Part shown: positions 15,217 through 22,877 of the stretch, piece after piece
Layout: each line of letters opens with the position of its first letter
How positions within the stretch are numbered: the first letter of the stretch is position 1
Virus record (IMG/VR): IMGVR_UViG_3300010397_000017
Location: 1-49,294 of that record
Length of the DNA: 49,294 nucleotides
Reading direction: 5' to 3' (one strand)
DNA from: a virus
Translations under genes and position numbers: made by a program
The notes under the pieces: model-generated
Told to the model about the DNA's origin: nothing
Database searches by the model: none
What the model saw: the letters and a program-made list of their open reading frames with translations, nothing else

Positions 15217-15921
15217 ATGGGCTTGGTAGCTAATAAAAAACAAGGTAATAAACAATTCGTAGAACAAGCAAACATCACTCCAGGCAACTATCCTGCTCGA
15301 TTGGTACAACTGATTGACTTGGGCTTGCAAGCTCAACGTGCATTCCAAGGCAAGGATAAGCCACCTGCTCAAGAGATTATGCTCACCTACGAACTGGTAG
15401 ATGAATATATGAAGGATGATGCAGGTAATGATATTGAGGATAAGCCTCGATGGATTAGTGAAACCCTGCCATTCTTTGGCTTGCATGCTGACAAGGCTAA
15501 GAGCACACAGCGCTATCATGCTTTTGATCCTAATGAAGATTGGGGTGGTGATTTTGCACAAGCTGTAGGTTTGCCTATTAATGTAACGGTGGTAAACAAT
15601 CCAGCAGCTAATGGTAAGGTGTATGACAATGTAGCAGGCATTTCCCCTATGCGTCCACGAGATGCACAACAATGTCCTGAATTGAAAAACCCTATCCGTG
15701 TATTCGATTTGGACAATCCAGATGTAGCTGTGTTTAATGGTTTCCCTGAATGGATTCAGACTAAGATTAAGAACAATCTGAATTATGCAGGCAGTAAGCT
15801 GGAGAAAGCTCTAACTGGCTCTCCAGTAGGGCAGAAAGAAGCCGATAAACCTAAGGAGATTAAGAAGGCTAAAGAAGCTCCTAAGGCTGTAGATAATGAC
15901 GATGATGACAATCCATACTAA
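15217..15921 (+). CDS. Single-stranded DNA-binding protein, T7 gp2.5-like
   Basis: The 234-aa protein has a beta-rich body (residues 1 to about 190, with ITPGNYPARLVQLIDLG and EIMLTYELVDEYM strands), a Lys/Pro/Ala linker and an acidic tail ending DNDDDDNPY with an aromatic last residue. That tail is the hallmark of T7 gp2.5 and bacterial SSBs, used to dock polymerase and helicase. Its position between polymerase and exonuclease supports the call. ATG lies 3 bases after the previous stop. Confidence 0.82.
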   Translation: MGLVANKKQGNKQFVEQANITPGNYPARLVQLIDLGLQAQRAFQGKDKPPAQEIMLTYELVDEYMKDDAGNDIEDKPRWISETLPFFGLHADKAKSTQRYHAFDPNEDWGGDFAQAVGLPINVTVVNNPAANGKVYDNVAGISPMRPRDAQQCPELKNPIRVFDLDNPDVAVFNGFPEWIQTKIKNNLNYAGSKLEKALTGSPVGQKEADKPKEIKKAKEAPKAVDNDDDDNPY

Positions 15922-15929
15922 GGAATAAT

Positions 15930-16058
15930 ATGAAGAATTGGCAATTTGGTGTAATGATGAGTGCTGTTTGGATTGCTCCTGTACATCCTGATGGTTTTAA
16001 TGTATTTGCGAGTATTGTGTTTATTCTGTTGTCTGCATTTAGCTTTAGCAAGGATTGA
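15930..16058 (+). CDS. Tiny membrane protein, 42 aa
   Basis: ATG 15930 follows AAGGAATAAT directly after the SSB gene. The product has a hydrophobic C-terminal helix (FNVFASIVFILLSAFSF) and a shorter hydrophobic N-terminal stretch, so it is probably membrane-inserted. TGA overlaps the exonuclease start as TTGA (16055-16058). Tiny hydrophobic proteins of this kind are often missed; function is unknown. Confidence 0.65.
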   Translation: MKNWQFGVMMSAVWIAPVHPDGFNVFASIVFILLSAFSFSKD

Positions 16059-16951
16059 CTCCTCTAATTGATGCAGATGTTCTAGCTTATGAATGTTCAT
16101 TTGCAGCAGAAGCAGCTTGGAAATATGAAGGGCAGGAAGGAATTCCTCCCTTCGACAAAGTGGCAGAGCTATTAGACAAGCGTATAGAAACCATATGTCT
16201 ACGTGTAAATGCTACACAATCTCCAATTCTGTTCTTAACTGGTAAAAAGAATTTTCGTAATGACATAGCTAAACGTCAGAAATATAAAGACAGGGCTAGT
16301 AACAAGCCATGGCATTTCAAGAATATTATAGCTTACATGGAGGGAAAATATGATTGTAGGCGCATCGAAGGGCTGGAGGCGGACGACCTCATTTCAATTG
16401 AACAAACATCCAGACGGGAAGAAACCATTACCTGCACAAGAGACAAAGACTTACGACAGGTGGAAGGCTGGCATTATGGATGGGAGCTTGGCAACCAACC
16501 TGAATTCGGTCCGGAATATGTCACCAGATTGGGTAAAATCTCATTATCGAAAGATCGAAAGAAGCTCAGTGGCACCGGCCTTCTATTTTTCTACTCCCAA
16601 TGCCTCACTGGAGACAAAGTGGACTCAATCCCAGGCTTGCCCAACTGTGGAGCAGTTACAGCATATGAAACTATTGAAGGTGCGGAGACAGAAGAAGAAG
16701 CGTTCTCAAGAGTATATGCGGCTTATCAGATGGTATTCGGGGAAAGAGCAGGTGAAGAACTTCTTGAGCAAGGGAGATTGCTGTGGATGACAAGAGAGCT
16801 TCAATCGAACGGGCAACCGGTATTGTGGGAATTTCCATTGCACATTATGAACACGGATATTCCTATGGAAGATGTGGTATTGGGTGCTGGAACGATCATC
16901 CCTATTACCATGGAACCAACGAAGCCGAATCATGGGAAACAGGATGGATAG
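16055..16951 (+). CDS. 5'-3' exonuclease, T7 gp6-like (FEN family), TTG start
   Basis: TTG 16055 overlaps the previous stop and places LIDADVLAYE, the N-terminal metal-binding aspartates, at residues 4-13. Further motifs are IEGLEADDL (metal cluster), CTRDKDLRQV and LTGDKVDSIPGLPNCG (helix-hairpin-helix DNA-binding loop). The length of 298 aa is typical. It would degrade host DNA and remove RNA primers. The conserved fold appears to end near VLWEFP; the remaining residues are low in conservation value and overlap, in another frame, the RMF-like gene at 16783. Confidence 0.9.
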   Translation: MTPLIDADVLAYECSFAAEAAWKYEGQEGIPPFDKVAELLDKRIETICLRVNATQSPILFLTGKKNFRNDIAKRQKYKDRASNKPWHFKNIIAYMEGKYDCRRIEGLEADDLISIEQTSRREETITCTRDKDLRQVEGWHYGWELGNQPEFGPEYVTRLGKISLSKDRKKLSGTGLLFFYSQCLTGDKVDSIPGLPNCGAVTAYETIEGAETEEEAFSRVYAAYQMVFGERAGEELLEQGRLLWMTRELQSNGQPVLWEFPLHIMNTDIPMEDVVLGAGTIIPITMEPTKPNHGKQDG

Positions 16952-16989
16952 ATGGTGACAAGAAACGGAGGGGAGTGGACAGAAGCTAG
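16783..16989 (+). CDS. RMF/CrpP-like small protein overlapping the exonuclease 3' end, 68 aa, GTG start
   Basis: GTG 16783 has AAGGGAG (16770-16776) at 6 bases. The frame is different from the exonuclease and from the HNH gene it also overlaps. The C-terminal 45 residues fit the ribosome modulation factor pattern AH-GY--G--G---PY---W--GW: AHYEHGYSYGRCG, then HPYYHGT, then SWETGWIDGD. E. coli RMF has the same spacing of GY, PY and W--GW. RMF dimerises and inactivates ribosomes, and CrpP-type relatives occur on mobile elements. A phage copy could act on host ribosomes. The match was made by eye only. Confidence 0.6.
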   Translation: MDDKRASIERATGIVGISIAHYEHGYSYGRCGIGCWNDHPYYHGTNEAESWETGWIDGDKKRRGVDRS

Positions 16990-17347
16990 ATTTAATAGCT
17001 TTGTTAAGAGTGCGCTAAGAGCGGCTAGCCGTAGATGGCCTCCTAAGTATAAATGCCTCTCAGATGCGTTTATAGGCTCTCAGATCAATTTAAAATCAGG
17101 GAGAATGGCTAAGCATTACAAATGTGCTAAATGCCTTGGAGCCTTTCCTAGTAAGGATGTGCAGGTGGATCATATAATCCCTATTATTGATCCGGAAGTA
17201 GGATTTGTAGATTGGAATACAGTTGTGGAAAACATGTTCTGCGAGAAACATAATCTCCAAGTGTTGTGTAAGCCCTGCCATAAATTAAAATCAGATGCTG
17301 AAAAAGCAATTGCTAAAGAAAGAAAGAATGAACGAAAATCAAAATGA
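16952..17347 (+). CDS. HNH endonuclease, 131 aa
   Basis: The zinc-stabilised HNH fold is visible: CAKC at about residues 52-55, VDHIIPI with the catalytic Asp-His pair, then ENMFCEKHNLQVLCKPCH with the second Cys pair, Asn and His. ATG lies directly after the exonuclease stop. It may resolve replication intermediates as T7 gp3 does, degrade host DNA, or be a homing-type nuclease. Its place between exonuclease and nucleotide genes favours a DNA metabolism role, which is inference. Confidence 0.87.
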   Translation: MVTRNGGEWTEARFNSFVKSALRAASRRWPPKYKCLSDAFIGSQINLKSGRMAKHYKCAKCLGAFPSKDVQVDHIIPIIDPEVGFVDWNTVVENMFCEKHNLQVLCKPCHKLKSDAEKAIAKERKNERKSK

Positions 17348-17588
17348 AAACTATCGAGGCTTTAACCTTTTCAATGACATTGGTGATGTTGTCCTTCGCA
17401 ACCGTAATCGGGCCGTTGTGCTATCTAATTTGGCTATTGATCACATGAGTAAGAAAACTAAGGCAATTAGTCCTAAAGGTGCTTCATTGGTTCTAGGATA
17501 TTTCTCTAATATTCCAGAAGAAGACAGGGCTGATGTGCAAGAACGCTTTAAACAACGTATGATTGAAAATGGCTTCCAATTGTCCTGA
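17328..17588 (+). CDS. Hypothetical protein, 86 aa
   Basis: ATG 17328 follows AAAGAAAG and overlaps the HNH gene by 20 bases; the upstream start in the same frame has no site. The C-terminal half reads like a small helical domain (NIPEEDRADVQERFKQRMIENGF). No family is recognised. The next gene overlaps its end. Confidence 0.65.
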   Translation: MNENQNENYRGFNLFNDIGDVVLRNRNRAVVLSNLAIDHMSKKTKAISPKGASLVLGYFSNIPEEDRADVQERFKQRMIENGFQLS

Positions 17589-17841
17589 ATGGATTTTCTA
17601 TTCTCTAATGAGACGACTTATGCAATTTAATAAACAAGTAGCCCCAATCAAGAATACAGAGCCCGAAGTTTGGGCTCTTGTTCAGAAGGATATGGACGCT
17701 AGAAATCAATTTGGTAAAGAGAAATATGGGGTTGGATTGCAGCCTCATAATGGACGGGATGCTCTTCAAGATGCTTATGAAGAAGCTCTTGATTTGTGTG
17801 TATATTTGAGACAGGCTATTTATGAACGTAACGGAGTTTAA
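17569..17841 (+). CDS. Phage protein related to MazG/dATP-dGTP pyrophosphohydrolases (tentative), 90 aa
   Basis: Start ATG 17569 (MASNCPEW) overlaps the previous gene; a TTG six bases upstream is possible. The segment MDARNQFGKEKYG ... GRDALQDAYEEALDLCVYLRQ has the helix-loop-helix layout and paired acidic residues seen in small phage nucleotide pyrophosphohydrolases. It may therefore hydrolyse non-canonical dNTPs. The match is weak and the metal site is not complete by eye. Confidence 0.55.
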   Translation: MASNCPEWIFYSLMRRLMQFNKQVAPIKNTEPEVWALVQKDMDARNQFGKEKYGVGLQPHNGRDALQDAYEEALDLCVYLRQAIYERNGV

Positions 17842-18094
17842 AGACAGATTTGTTGATGGTCTTTACGGAGATTTTCGAGATTATGATGAAGCTCTAAATT
17901 TGATTGAAAGTTTCCCAACCACAATTGATGATCATATTGAAACAGATGTTGCAGTTTATTCTGTTAAAGATCAAGAAGGTTATTTCAAAGTTATTCGATC
18001 CATGTGGCATGGTAGTTATGATCAACAAAACCTAATTATTGAAAAAGTAGAACCTATTATCGTCAAGAAGACGGATTGGAGGGTGATTGAGTGA
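17822..18094 (+). CDS. Hypothetical acidic protein, 90 aa
   Basis: ATG 17822 lies inside the end of the previous gene (20-base overlap). The acidic protein has a likely alpha/beta fold (ETDVAVYSVKDQEGYFKVIR). No motif is recognised. Its TGA overlaps the GTG of the next mini-gene as GTGA. Confidence 0.65.
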   Translation: MNVTEFKDRFVDGLYGDFRDYDEALNLIESFPTTIDDHIETDVAVYSVKDQEGYFKVIRSMWHGSYDQQNLIIEKVEPIIVKKTDWRVIE

Positions 18095-18171
18095 GTTATA
18101 AACCATATAGCCAATGTCAAACTTGTGGTGAACAATATATCTACTGTAAATGTGGGAGCCATTCATCTTGA
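18091..18171 (+). CDS. Micro zinc-binding protein, 26 aa, GTG start
   Basis: GGAGGG (18078-18083) lies 7 bases before GTG 18091, and the gene overlaps its neighbours as GTGA upstream and TTGA downstream. The 26 residues include CQTCG and CKCG, four closely spaced cysteines plus a C-terminal His, enough for one zinc site. The strong ribosome site and both stop-start overlaps make chance unlikely. Function is unknown. Confidence 0.6.
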   Translation: MSYKPYSQCQTCGEQYIYCKCGSHSS

Positions 18172-18839
18172 AGCTAGCTAATATTCAAGTGAGCCTGATT
18201 GATCATATGGGCTCTGATCTGTCGGTAGTGAATGCTGCGAGGGTGAGCTTTGATAAGGAGAGTGATTGGGTTGGGGATCATACAACCGGAAATATTCTGG
18301 CAGATAAGGATATGAAACTGATCAACTATCTCGCCAAGCATAAACACTTCTCCCCGTTCAATCATGCATTCCTTAGCTTCCGTGTTAAGGCTCCAATCTT
18401 CGTAGCAAGGCAACTGGTTAAACACAAATTTCTTCCGTGGAATGAAGTGTCTAGGCGGTATGTAGATGATGAGCCTGAGTTTTATATTCCTGAATTTAGA
18501 GATAAGGCTGAGAATGTAAAACAGGGAAGTGGTGGTGTTATCGAAAACCCATACGTTCAACAGGATTATCAAGACTCTCTGGCACAAGCTAACGAGAAGG
18601 CTCTGGGGGTTTATAAAGTAATGTTGGAGGAGGGTATTTGCCCTGAACAAGCCCGCATGGTGTTGCCTCAGAATATGATAACTCAATGGATGTGGTCCGG
18701 TAGCTTGGGCGCATTCCTAGATATGCTTGTTCTCCGTCTAGACCCACACACTCAGAAGGAAACACAGGAAGTGGCTAAGCTAATTGCTAAACATGTACAG
18801 GGATTGTTCCCTGTCTCTTATAAGGCTCGTATCTCTTGA
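18168..18839 (+). CDS. thyX: Flavin-dependent thymidylate synthase
   Basis: I chose TTG 18168 because it overlaps the previous TGA and has GGGAG at 9 bases; ATG 18150 would add six residues in the middle of the mini-gene. The protein has VVNAARVSF, HFSPFNHAFLSFRVKAPIFVARQL, NEVSRRYVDDEPEFY and CPEQARMVLPQNM, the ThyX core. The signature RHRxxS-type stretch reads KHKFLPWNEVSRRY, with Lys for both Arg, a variant I associate with phage enzymes. It makes dTMP from dUMP using FAD, NADPH and methylene-THF. Confidence 0.92.
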   Translation: MKLANIQVSLIDHMGSDLSVVNAARVSFDKESDWVGDHTTGNILADKDMKLINYLAKHKHFSPFNHAFLSFRVKAPIFVARQLVKHKFLPWNEVSRRYVDDEPEFYIPEFRDKAENVKQGSGGVIENPYVQQDYQDSLAQANEKALGVYKVMLEEGICPEQARMVLPQNMITQWMWSGSLGAFLDMLVLRLDPHTQKETQEVAKLIAKHVQGLFPVSYKARIS

Positions 18840-19573
18840 AAATTCTAACTCTCGATATTGAAACCGCTCCAACAGCAGCTTATGTTTGGGGAATGTGGCA
18901 ACAAGACGTTGCTATGAATCAAATTATTAAACCTGGTTACATCCTTTCCTATGCAGCTAAATGGATTGGAAAGGATGAAATTATCTTCAACAGCATCAAT
19001 CGTACAGATAAGAAAACTTTCCTTCAAAGTCTTCATGACTTGCTAAGTGAAGCAGATGTTGTAATTCATTATAATGGTAAGAAGTTTGACATTCCTACTG
19101 CCAATCGTGAATTCCTGTTGGTAGGTTTGAAACCACCTTCTTCTTATAAACAAATTGACTTGCTCCAAGTGGTGCGTAAGAATTTCAAATTCCCTCATAA
19201 TAAGCTGGATTATGTAGCTCAAGCTCTAGGCATTGGTGGTAAAGTTAAACATGCTGGCTTTGAAATGTGGGAAGGCTGTATGAAAGGAGACCAAAACGCT
19301 TGGGCTAAAATGCAGGAATATAATATGGAAGATGTGCTCCTAGAAGAGCGTCTGTATTATGTTCTCCTTCCTTGGATTAACAATCATCCCAATCATGGCC
19401 TTTATAACGATGTGGCAGATGTCTGTCCTAATTGTGGTGGACATCATCTTGAACGACGTGGCTTTGCTTACACAGCAGCTGGTAAATATCAACGCTACCA
19501 ATGTAAAGACTGCTTCTCTTGGAGCAGAGCAAAGAAAACTGTAGCTGTTAAACCAATTCTAGCAGGTGCATAA
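18836..19573 (+). CDS. RNase H-fold 3'-5' exonuclease with C-terminal zinc ribbon
   Basis: TTG 18836 overlaps the ThyX stop as TTGA. TLDIETAP carries the first DxE, VIHYNGKKFDIPTANREF the second motif, and the YNMEDVLLEERLY stretch the last Asp, as in DEDD/RNase_H_2 nucleases. The C-terminus has CPNCGG and CKDC (about 24 residues apart), a zinc ribbon that could bind single-stranded nucleic acid. It is separate from the exonuclease domain in the polymerase. A role in DNA degradation or proofreading-like processing is inferred. Confidence 0.8.
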   Translation: MKILTLDIETAPTAAYVWGMWQQDVAMNQIIKPGYILSYAAKWIGKDEIIFNSINRTDKKTFLQSLHDLLSEADVVIHYNGKKFDIPTANREFLLVGLKPPSSYKQIDLLQVVRKNFKFPHNKLDYVAQALGIGGKVKHAGFEMWEGCMKGDQNAWAKMQEYNMEDVLLEERLYYVLLPWINNHPNHGLYNDVADVCPNCGGHHLERRGFAYTAAGKYQRYQCKDCFSWSRAKKTVAVKPILAGA

Positions 19574-19881
19574 TGGATTTGAATAGTTATCAAGAACGGG
19601 CTATGTCCACACGAATGGCTACAGCAGATGAACGCTATGCTCTTGAGAATCTGGCAGGTGAGGTGGGAGAGCTTTTCTCCCTCCTTGCTAAAGCTAGACG
19701 TAAGGGAGTGGAGGCTGATAAAGAACTGGTGAAGAAAGAGCTGGGGGATATTCTCTGGCAAGTAGCAGCAGTATCTAGTGATTTTGGATTTACTCTTGGT
19801 GATGTAGCTTACACTAATATTGACAAACTACGTTCTCGAAAGGAGCGTAAAGTGATTGATGGGGATGGGGATTTGCGATGA
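19573..19881 (+). CDS. MazG-like nucleotide pyrophosphohydrolase, 102 aa
   Basis: The helical ExxE...ExxD metal site is clear: NLAGEVGELFSLLAK followed by KKELGDILWQVAAVSSDFG. A single MazG domain of this size hydrolyses NTPs or dNTPs to monophosphate and pyrophosphate. In phages it is linked to nucleotide salvage or to lowering ppGpp-like signals. ATG shares its A with the stop of the previous gene (19573). It lies between ThyX and ribonucleotide reductase, which supports a nucleotide role. Confidence 0.85.
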   Translation: MDLNSYQERAMSTRMATADERYALENLAGEVGELFSLLAKARRKGVEADKELVKKELGDILWQVAAVSSDFGFTLGDVAYTNIDKLRSRKERKVIDGDGDLR

Positions 19882-20066
19882 AGAAGTTTGATATCTACGA
19901 CTTGGTTGGGAGTTACCATTATAAACAAGTTGTAAAGAATCCCAAATATCGGGAATATTTCTCTCCTGCGTCACGAAAATGGACAGAAGAAGATACTATT
20001 AAGTTCCAGCAATTCTTGAAGAATCTGGAAGACATGTCTGAAGATAAGAATACACCAAAGGAATAA
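19878..20066 (+). CDS. Small hypothetical protein, 62 aa
   Basis: ATGA overlap with the MazG gene (19878-19881), and the stop abuts the reductase ATG (20066/20067). The protein is Lys/Tyr-rich (YHYKQVVKNPKYREYF) with a short helical C-terminal half. No family is recognised. Tight packing between two nucleotide genes argues that it is expressed. Confidence 0.65.
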   Translation: MKKFDIYDLVGSYHYKQVVKNPKYREYFSPASRKWTEEDTIKFQQFLKNLEDMSEDKNTPKE

Positions 20067-22037
20067 ATGAATAAAGAACAATCTCTGCGTAGTAAACTAA
20101 TTACCCGTCGCACCTATAATCGTCCATTAGATGAAGACGGAAAGAAATTTGAAACATTTGATCAAACTGTTGATCGTGTAATTGGTCATCAGAAATGGTT
20201 GTGGGAACGGGCTGCTAAAGCTCCTGTATTTGCAGGAGAGATTGATAAGGAATTGTATGAGCTTCGACAACTTATGCTTGAGCGGAAAGTGCTCATGTCA
20301 GGAAGAACTCTTTGGCTTGGCGGAACAGATGTTGCTAAACGTCGAGAAGCAAGTCAATTTAACTGCTCGTTCACAAATGTGGAAACAGTTTATGACGTTG
20401 TGGATGTCCTCTGGCTGCTCATGCAAGGATGCGGGGTGGGATTTAGACCCGTTATTGGACAGCTTACCGGTTTCCAAAAACCAATTAAAGAAGTAGAGAT
20501 TATTCGTTCTACACGAAAGGAAAAGGGTGGAGAACAACATAACACAGAAGTTTTTGATGAAGCAACAAAAACATGGACAATTCGAGTTGGAGATTCAGCA
20601 GAAGCATGGGCAAAATCCATCGGTAAGCTGGCCTCTCATAAGTTTCCCGCCAATAAACTTATTCTCGATTTCTCCCAGATTAGACCAGCAGGAGAAAGGC
20701 TAAAAGGCTATGGATGGATTTCTAGCGGAGATGAATCAATTGCTAAGGCATACAGTGCCATTGTTAGCATTCTTAATAAGCGTTCCGGTAGCCTGCTTAC
20801 AAGGATTGATATTCTCGATATTGTTAATTGGCTTGGCACTATTCTTAGCTCCCGTCGCTCTGCTGAAATTGCTCTATTCGAGTATGGTGAAGCAGAATGG
20901 GAAGAATTTGCCGTAGCAAAGGATAAATGGTGGGAGAATAATGTACAACGTTCCCAGAGCAACAACTCTCTTCTTTTTAAACAAAAGCCAACACGAGAAG
21001 CTCTTTCCAGTATCTTCGAGCTTATGGTGGCTTCCGGAGGTAGTGAACCCGGATTTATCAACGGTGAGGCGGCGAGTAAGAGAGCGCCATGGTTTAAAGG
21101 TGTTAATCCCTGTGCAGAAATCCTACTCGGTAATAAATCGTTCTGTAACCTAACGGAGGTAGATGTTGCAAAATTCAAAGGGGATAGTGCAGGATTGCGA
21201 AGAGCAGTTGAATTGGCTGCTAGAGCAAACTACCGGCAAACTTGTGTCAATCTCCGTGACGGAGTTCTCCAAGAAGCCTGGCACCTCAACAACGAATTCC
21301 TACGTTTGTGTGGAGTGGGGCTTACTGGTATTGTCCGGCGTCCAGATTTATCACCATACGATTATTCCGATCTTCAACGAACAGCAGTTTCAGGAGCTTA
21401 TGGAATGGCTGATGAGCTTGGACTTCCGCGTCCCAAGAATGTCACCACAATTAAACCCTCTGGAACCCTCAGTAAGGTTATGGACACTACAGAGGGAGTA
21501 CATAAACCTCTGGGACGCTACATCTTCAACAACGTCAACTTTGGGAAGTACGATCCTCTCGTTCCCCTCTGCCGTCAAGCGGGCTACAAGGTGGTTGAAA
21601 ACCCATCTGATCCAGAAGCTGTTCTAATTACATTCCCTGTTAAATGGGAGGATGTTCCATTTGATAAGTGGAACGGTATGGAAGTAAATCTGGAATCTGC
21701 TGTTAGTCAATTAGAACGTTATAAGATGTTGATGACTAATTGGTGTCAACAGAATGTCTCTGCTACAATTAGTTATTCTGTAGATGAAGTGCCAGCTATT
21801 GTAGATTGGCTGTATGACAATTGGGATGTATACGTAGGTGTATCCTTCCTATTCCGTACCGACCCTACCAAAACTGCTAAGGACTTAGGCTATCTCTATC
21901 TACCTCAAGAAGTAGTTACTAAAGAAGTATATGACTCTTATGTAGCAAATCTTCAACCAATCGAATTGGAAGAAGCTAATGACATTGATGCTCCTATTGA
22001 GGATGAATGTGCTTCTGGTGCTTGTCCTATTCGTTAA
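20067..22037 (+). CDS. nrdJ: Class II (adenosylcobalamin-dependent) ribonucleoside-triphosphate reductase
   Basis: The 656-aa protein has the Lactobacillus-leichmannii-type layout. Cys100 is in NCSFTNV and a second redox Cys in KSFCNLTEV. NPCAE carries Cys349 (thiyl radical site) and Glu351. TTIKPSGTLSKVMDTTEG is the phosphate-binding loop, and the swinging pair Cys648/Cys653 is in CASGACPIR. There is no glycyl radical motif and no NrdB partner, so B12 is the radical source. It reduces NTPs to dNTPs for phage DNA and depends on host or environmental cobalamin. It ends the rightward arm, just before the shared terminator. Confidence 0.93.
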   Translation: MNKEQSLRSKLITRRTYNRPLDEDGKKFETFDQTVDRVIGHQKWLWERAAKAPVFAGEIDKELYELRQLMLERKVLMSGRTLWLGGTDVAKRREASQFNCSFTNVETVYDVVDVLWLLMQGCGVGFRPVIGQLTGFQKPIKEVEIIRSTRKEKGGEQHNTEVFDEATKTWTIRVGDSAEAWAKSIGKLASHKFPANKLILDFSQIRPAGERLKGYGWISSGDESIAKAYSAIVSILNKRSGSLLTRIDILDIVNWLGTILSSRRSAEIALFEYGEAEWEEFAVAKDKWWENNVQRSQSNNSLLFKQKPTREALSSIFELMVASGGSEPGFINGEAASKRAPWFKGVNPCAEILLGNKSFCNLTEVDVAKFKGDSAGLRRAVELAARANYRQTCVNLRDGVLQEAWHLNNEFLRLCGVGLTGIVRRPDLSPYDYSDLQRTAVSGAYGMADELGLPRPKNVTTIKPSGTLSKVMDTTEGVHKPLGRYIFNNVNFGKYDPLVPLCRQAGYKVVENPSDPEAVLITFPVKWEDVPFDKWNGMEVNLESAVSQLERYKMLMTNWCQQNVSATISYSVDEVPAIVDWLYDNWDVYVGVSFLFRTDPTKTAKDLGYLYLPQEVVTKEVYDSYVANLQPIELEEANDIDAPIEDECASGACPIR

Positions 22038-22040
22038 ACA

Positions 22041-22081
22041 AAAAAAAGCCCCTCCTAGATTTCTCTGGGAAGGGCTTTCTC
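22041..22081 (-). terminator. Terminator between the convergent arms (strong for the late arm)
   Basis: Stem AAAGCCC (22046-22052) pairs with GGGCTTT (22072-22078), with further pairs inside. Read leftward, it is followed by TTTTTTTT, a good rho-independent terminator 20 bases after the last late gene (22101). Read rightward, the tail is only TTTCTCTCC, so it is weaker for the nrdJ transcript. Confidence 0.85.
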
Positions 22082-22100
22082 TCCTAGACCGTTCTGGTCA

Positions 22101-22877
22101 TTATGTTGGATTATTCTTTTTCAACACTCCCAACCAAGCCCCTGTAACATCAACAGCAGCAGATTGAGCATTACATCTCAAGAAGAAGCTTTGTTTCTCT
22201 TGTGTAATAATTCCGGGAACAGCATCATGCCTATAAGGCTGTCCTGAGGAGAATGTAAATTCTAACGGAAGACGGACATTTCCTGTAGAACTCCTTTGTC
22301 CAGTAGCCATTGTAACATAGTTAATCTGTCCTCCAGCAGCAATACGATTGATACATCCAAATGTAGAAATATCAGAGAGAGTATATCCAGCAGGTACGGT
22401 GTATACAGAGCTACGAGTATTCCCATATCCTGCTTTGATAATCTGCCTAACAGTTCCTCCTCCACTATCCCTAATATTAATATCTCCAGCATTTGTAAAT
22501 CCAGAACCAGAAGTTAGAACAAACGCAGAATTAATGGCAATATATGTGGTGGCACTCATTGCTGCTGATGCACCATTCAATGTAATTACTTCTGATTTCT
22601 CGTTATAATCCTGATCTAGTCCATTAACTTGTATTGTCCAAGCCCCTGTCCCTCCATTAGTATCTGCTGCGTTAACAGAGAACACTTCCATTGTTGTAGC
22701 TGTAGTTTTAAAGGGATATAGACTTGCCCCCGGCCAAACATCAACCCCAGCAGCAGACACAGGAATATTCCCCAATGCTGCTACACGCCTGTATAATGGA
22801 GCTTCTAATCCAAATCCAACAGAATCTGAATTAGCATTCTCCATATATTTTTTCATTACGTCATTAAATGCGCTCAT
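22101..22877 (-). CDS. Virion-associated structural protein (fibre/decoration-like), 258 aa
   Basis: Last gene of the late arm. The protein is Ser/Thr/Gly-rich and beta-rich, typical of phage surface proteins, with segments such as IPVSAAGVDVWPGAS and SAFVLTSGSGFTNAGDINI. The start overlaps the stop of the preceding gene as ATGA (22874-22877). I recognise it as a type of conserved phage structural protein without assigned function. A head fibre or spike accessory is inferred from the two spike genes just upstream. Confidence 0.65.
   Translation of the reverse strand: MSAFNDVMKKYMENANSDSVGFGLEAPLYRRVAALGNIPVSAAGVDVWPGASLYPFKTTATTMEVFSVNAADTNGGTGAWTIQVNGLDQDYNEKSEVITLNGASAAMSATTYIAINSAFVLTSGSGFTNAGDINIRDSGGGTVRQIIKAGYGNTRSSVYTVPAGYTLSDISTFGCINRIAAGGQINYVTMATGQRSSTGNVRLPLEFTFSSGQPYRHDAVPGIITQEKQSFFLRCNAQSAAVDVTGAWLGVLKKNNPT

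Noticed and set aside
16350-16790. 146-aa open frame on the + strand within the exonuclease
   Set aside because: The exonuclease frame carries the conserved motifs (LEADDL, CTRDKDL, GLPNCG); this frame shows none and has no good ribosome site.
16952-17347. Homing endonuclease inside an intron or intein
   Set aside because: The neighbouring exonuclease and polymerase genes are continuous; the HNH gene is free-standing in the replication operon.
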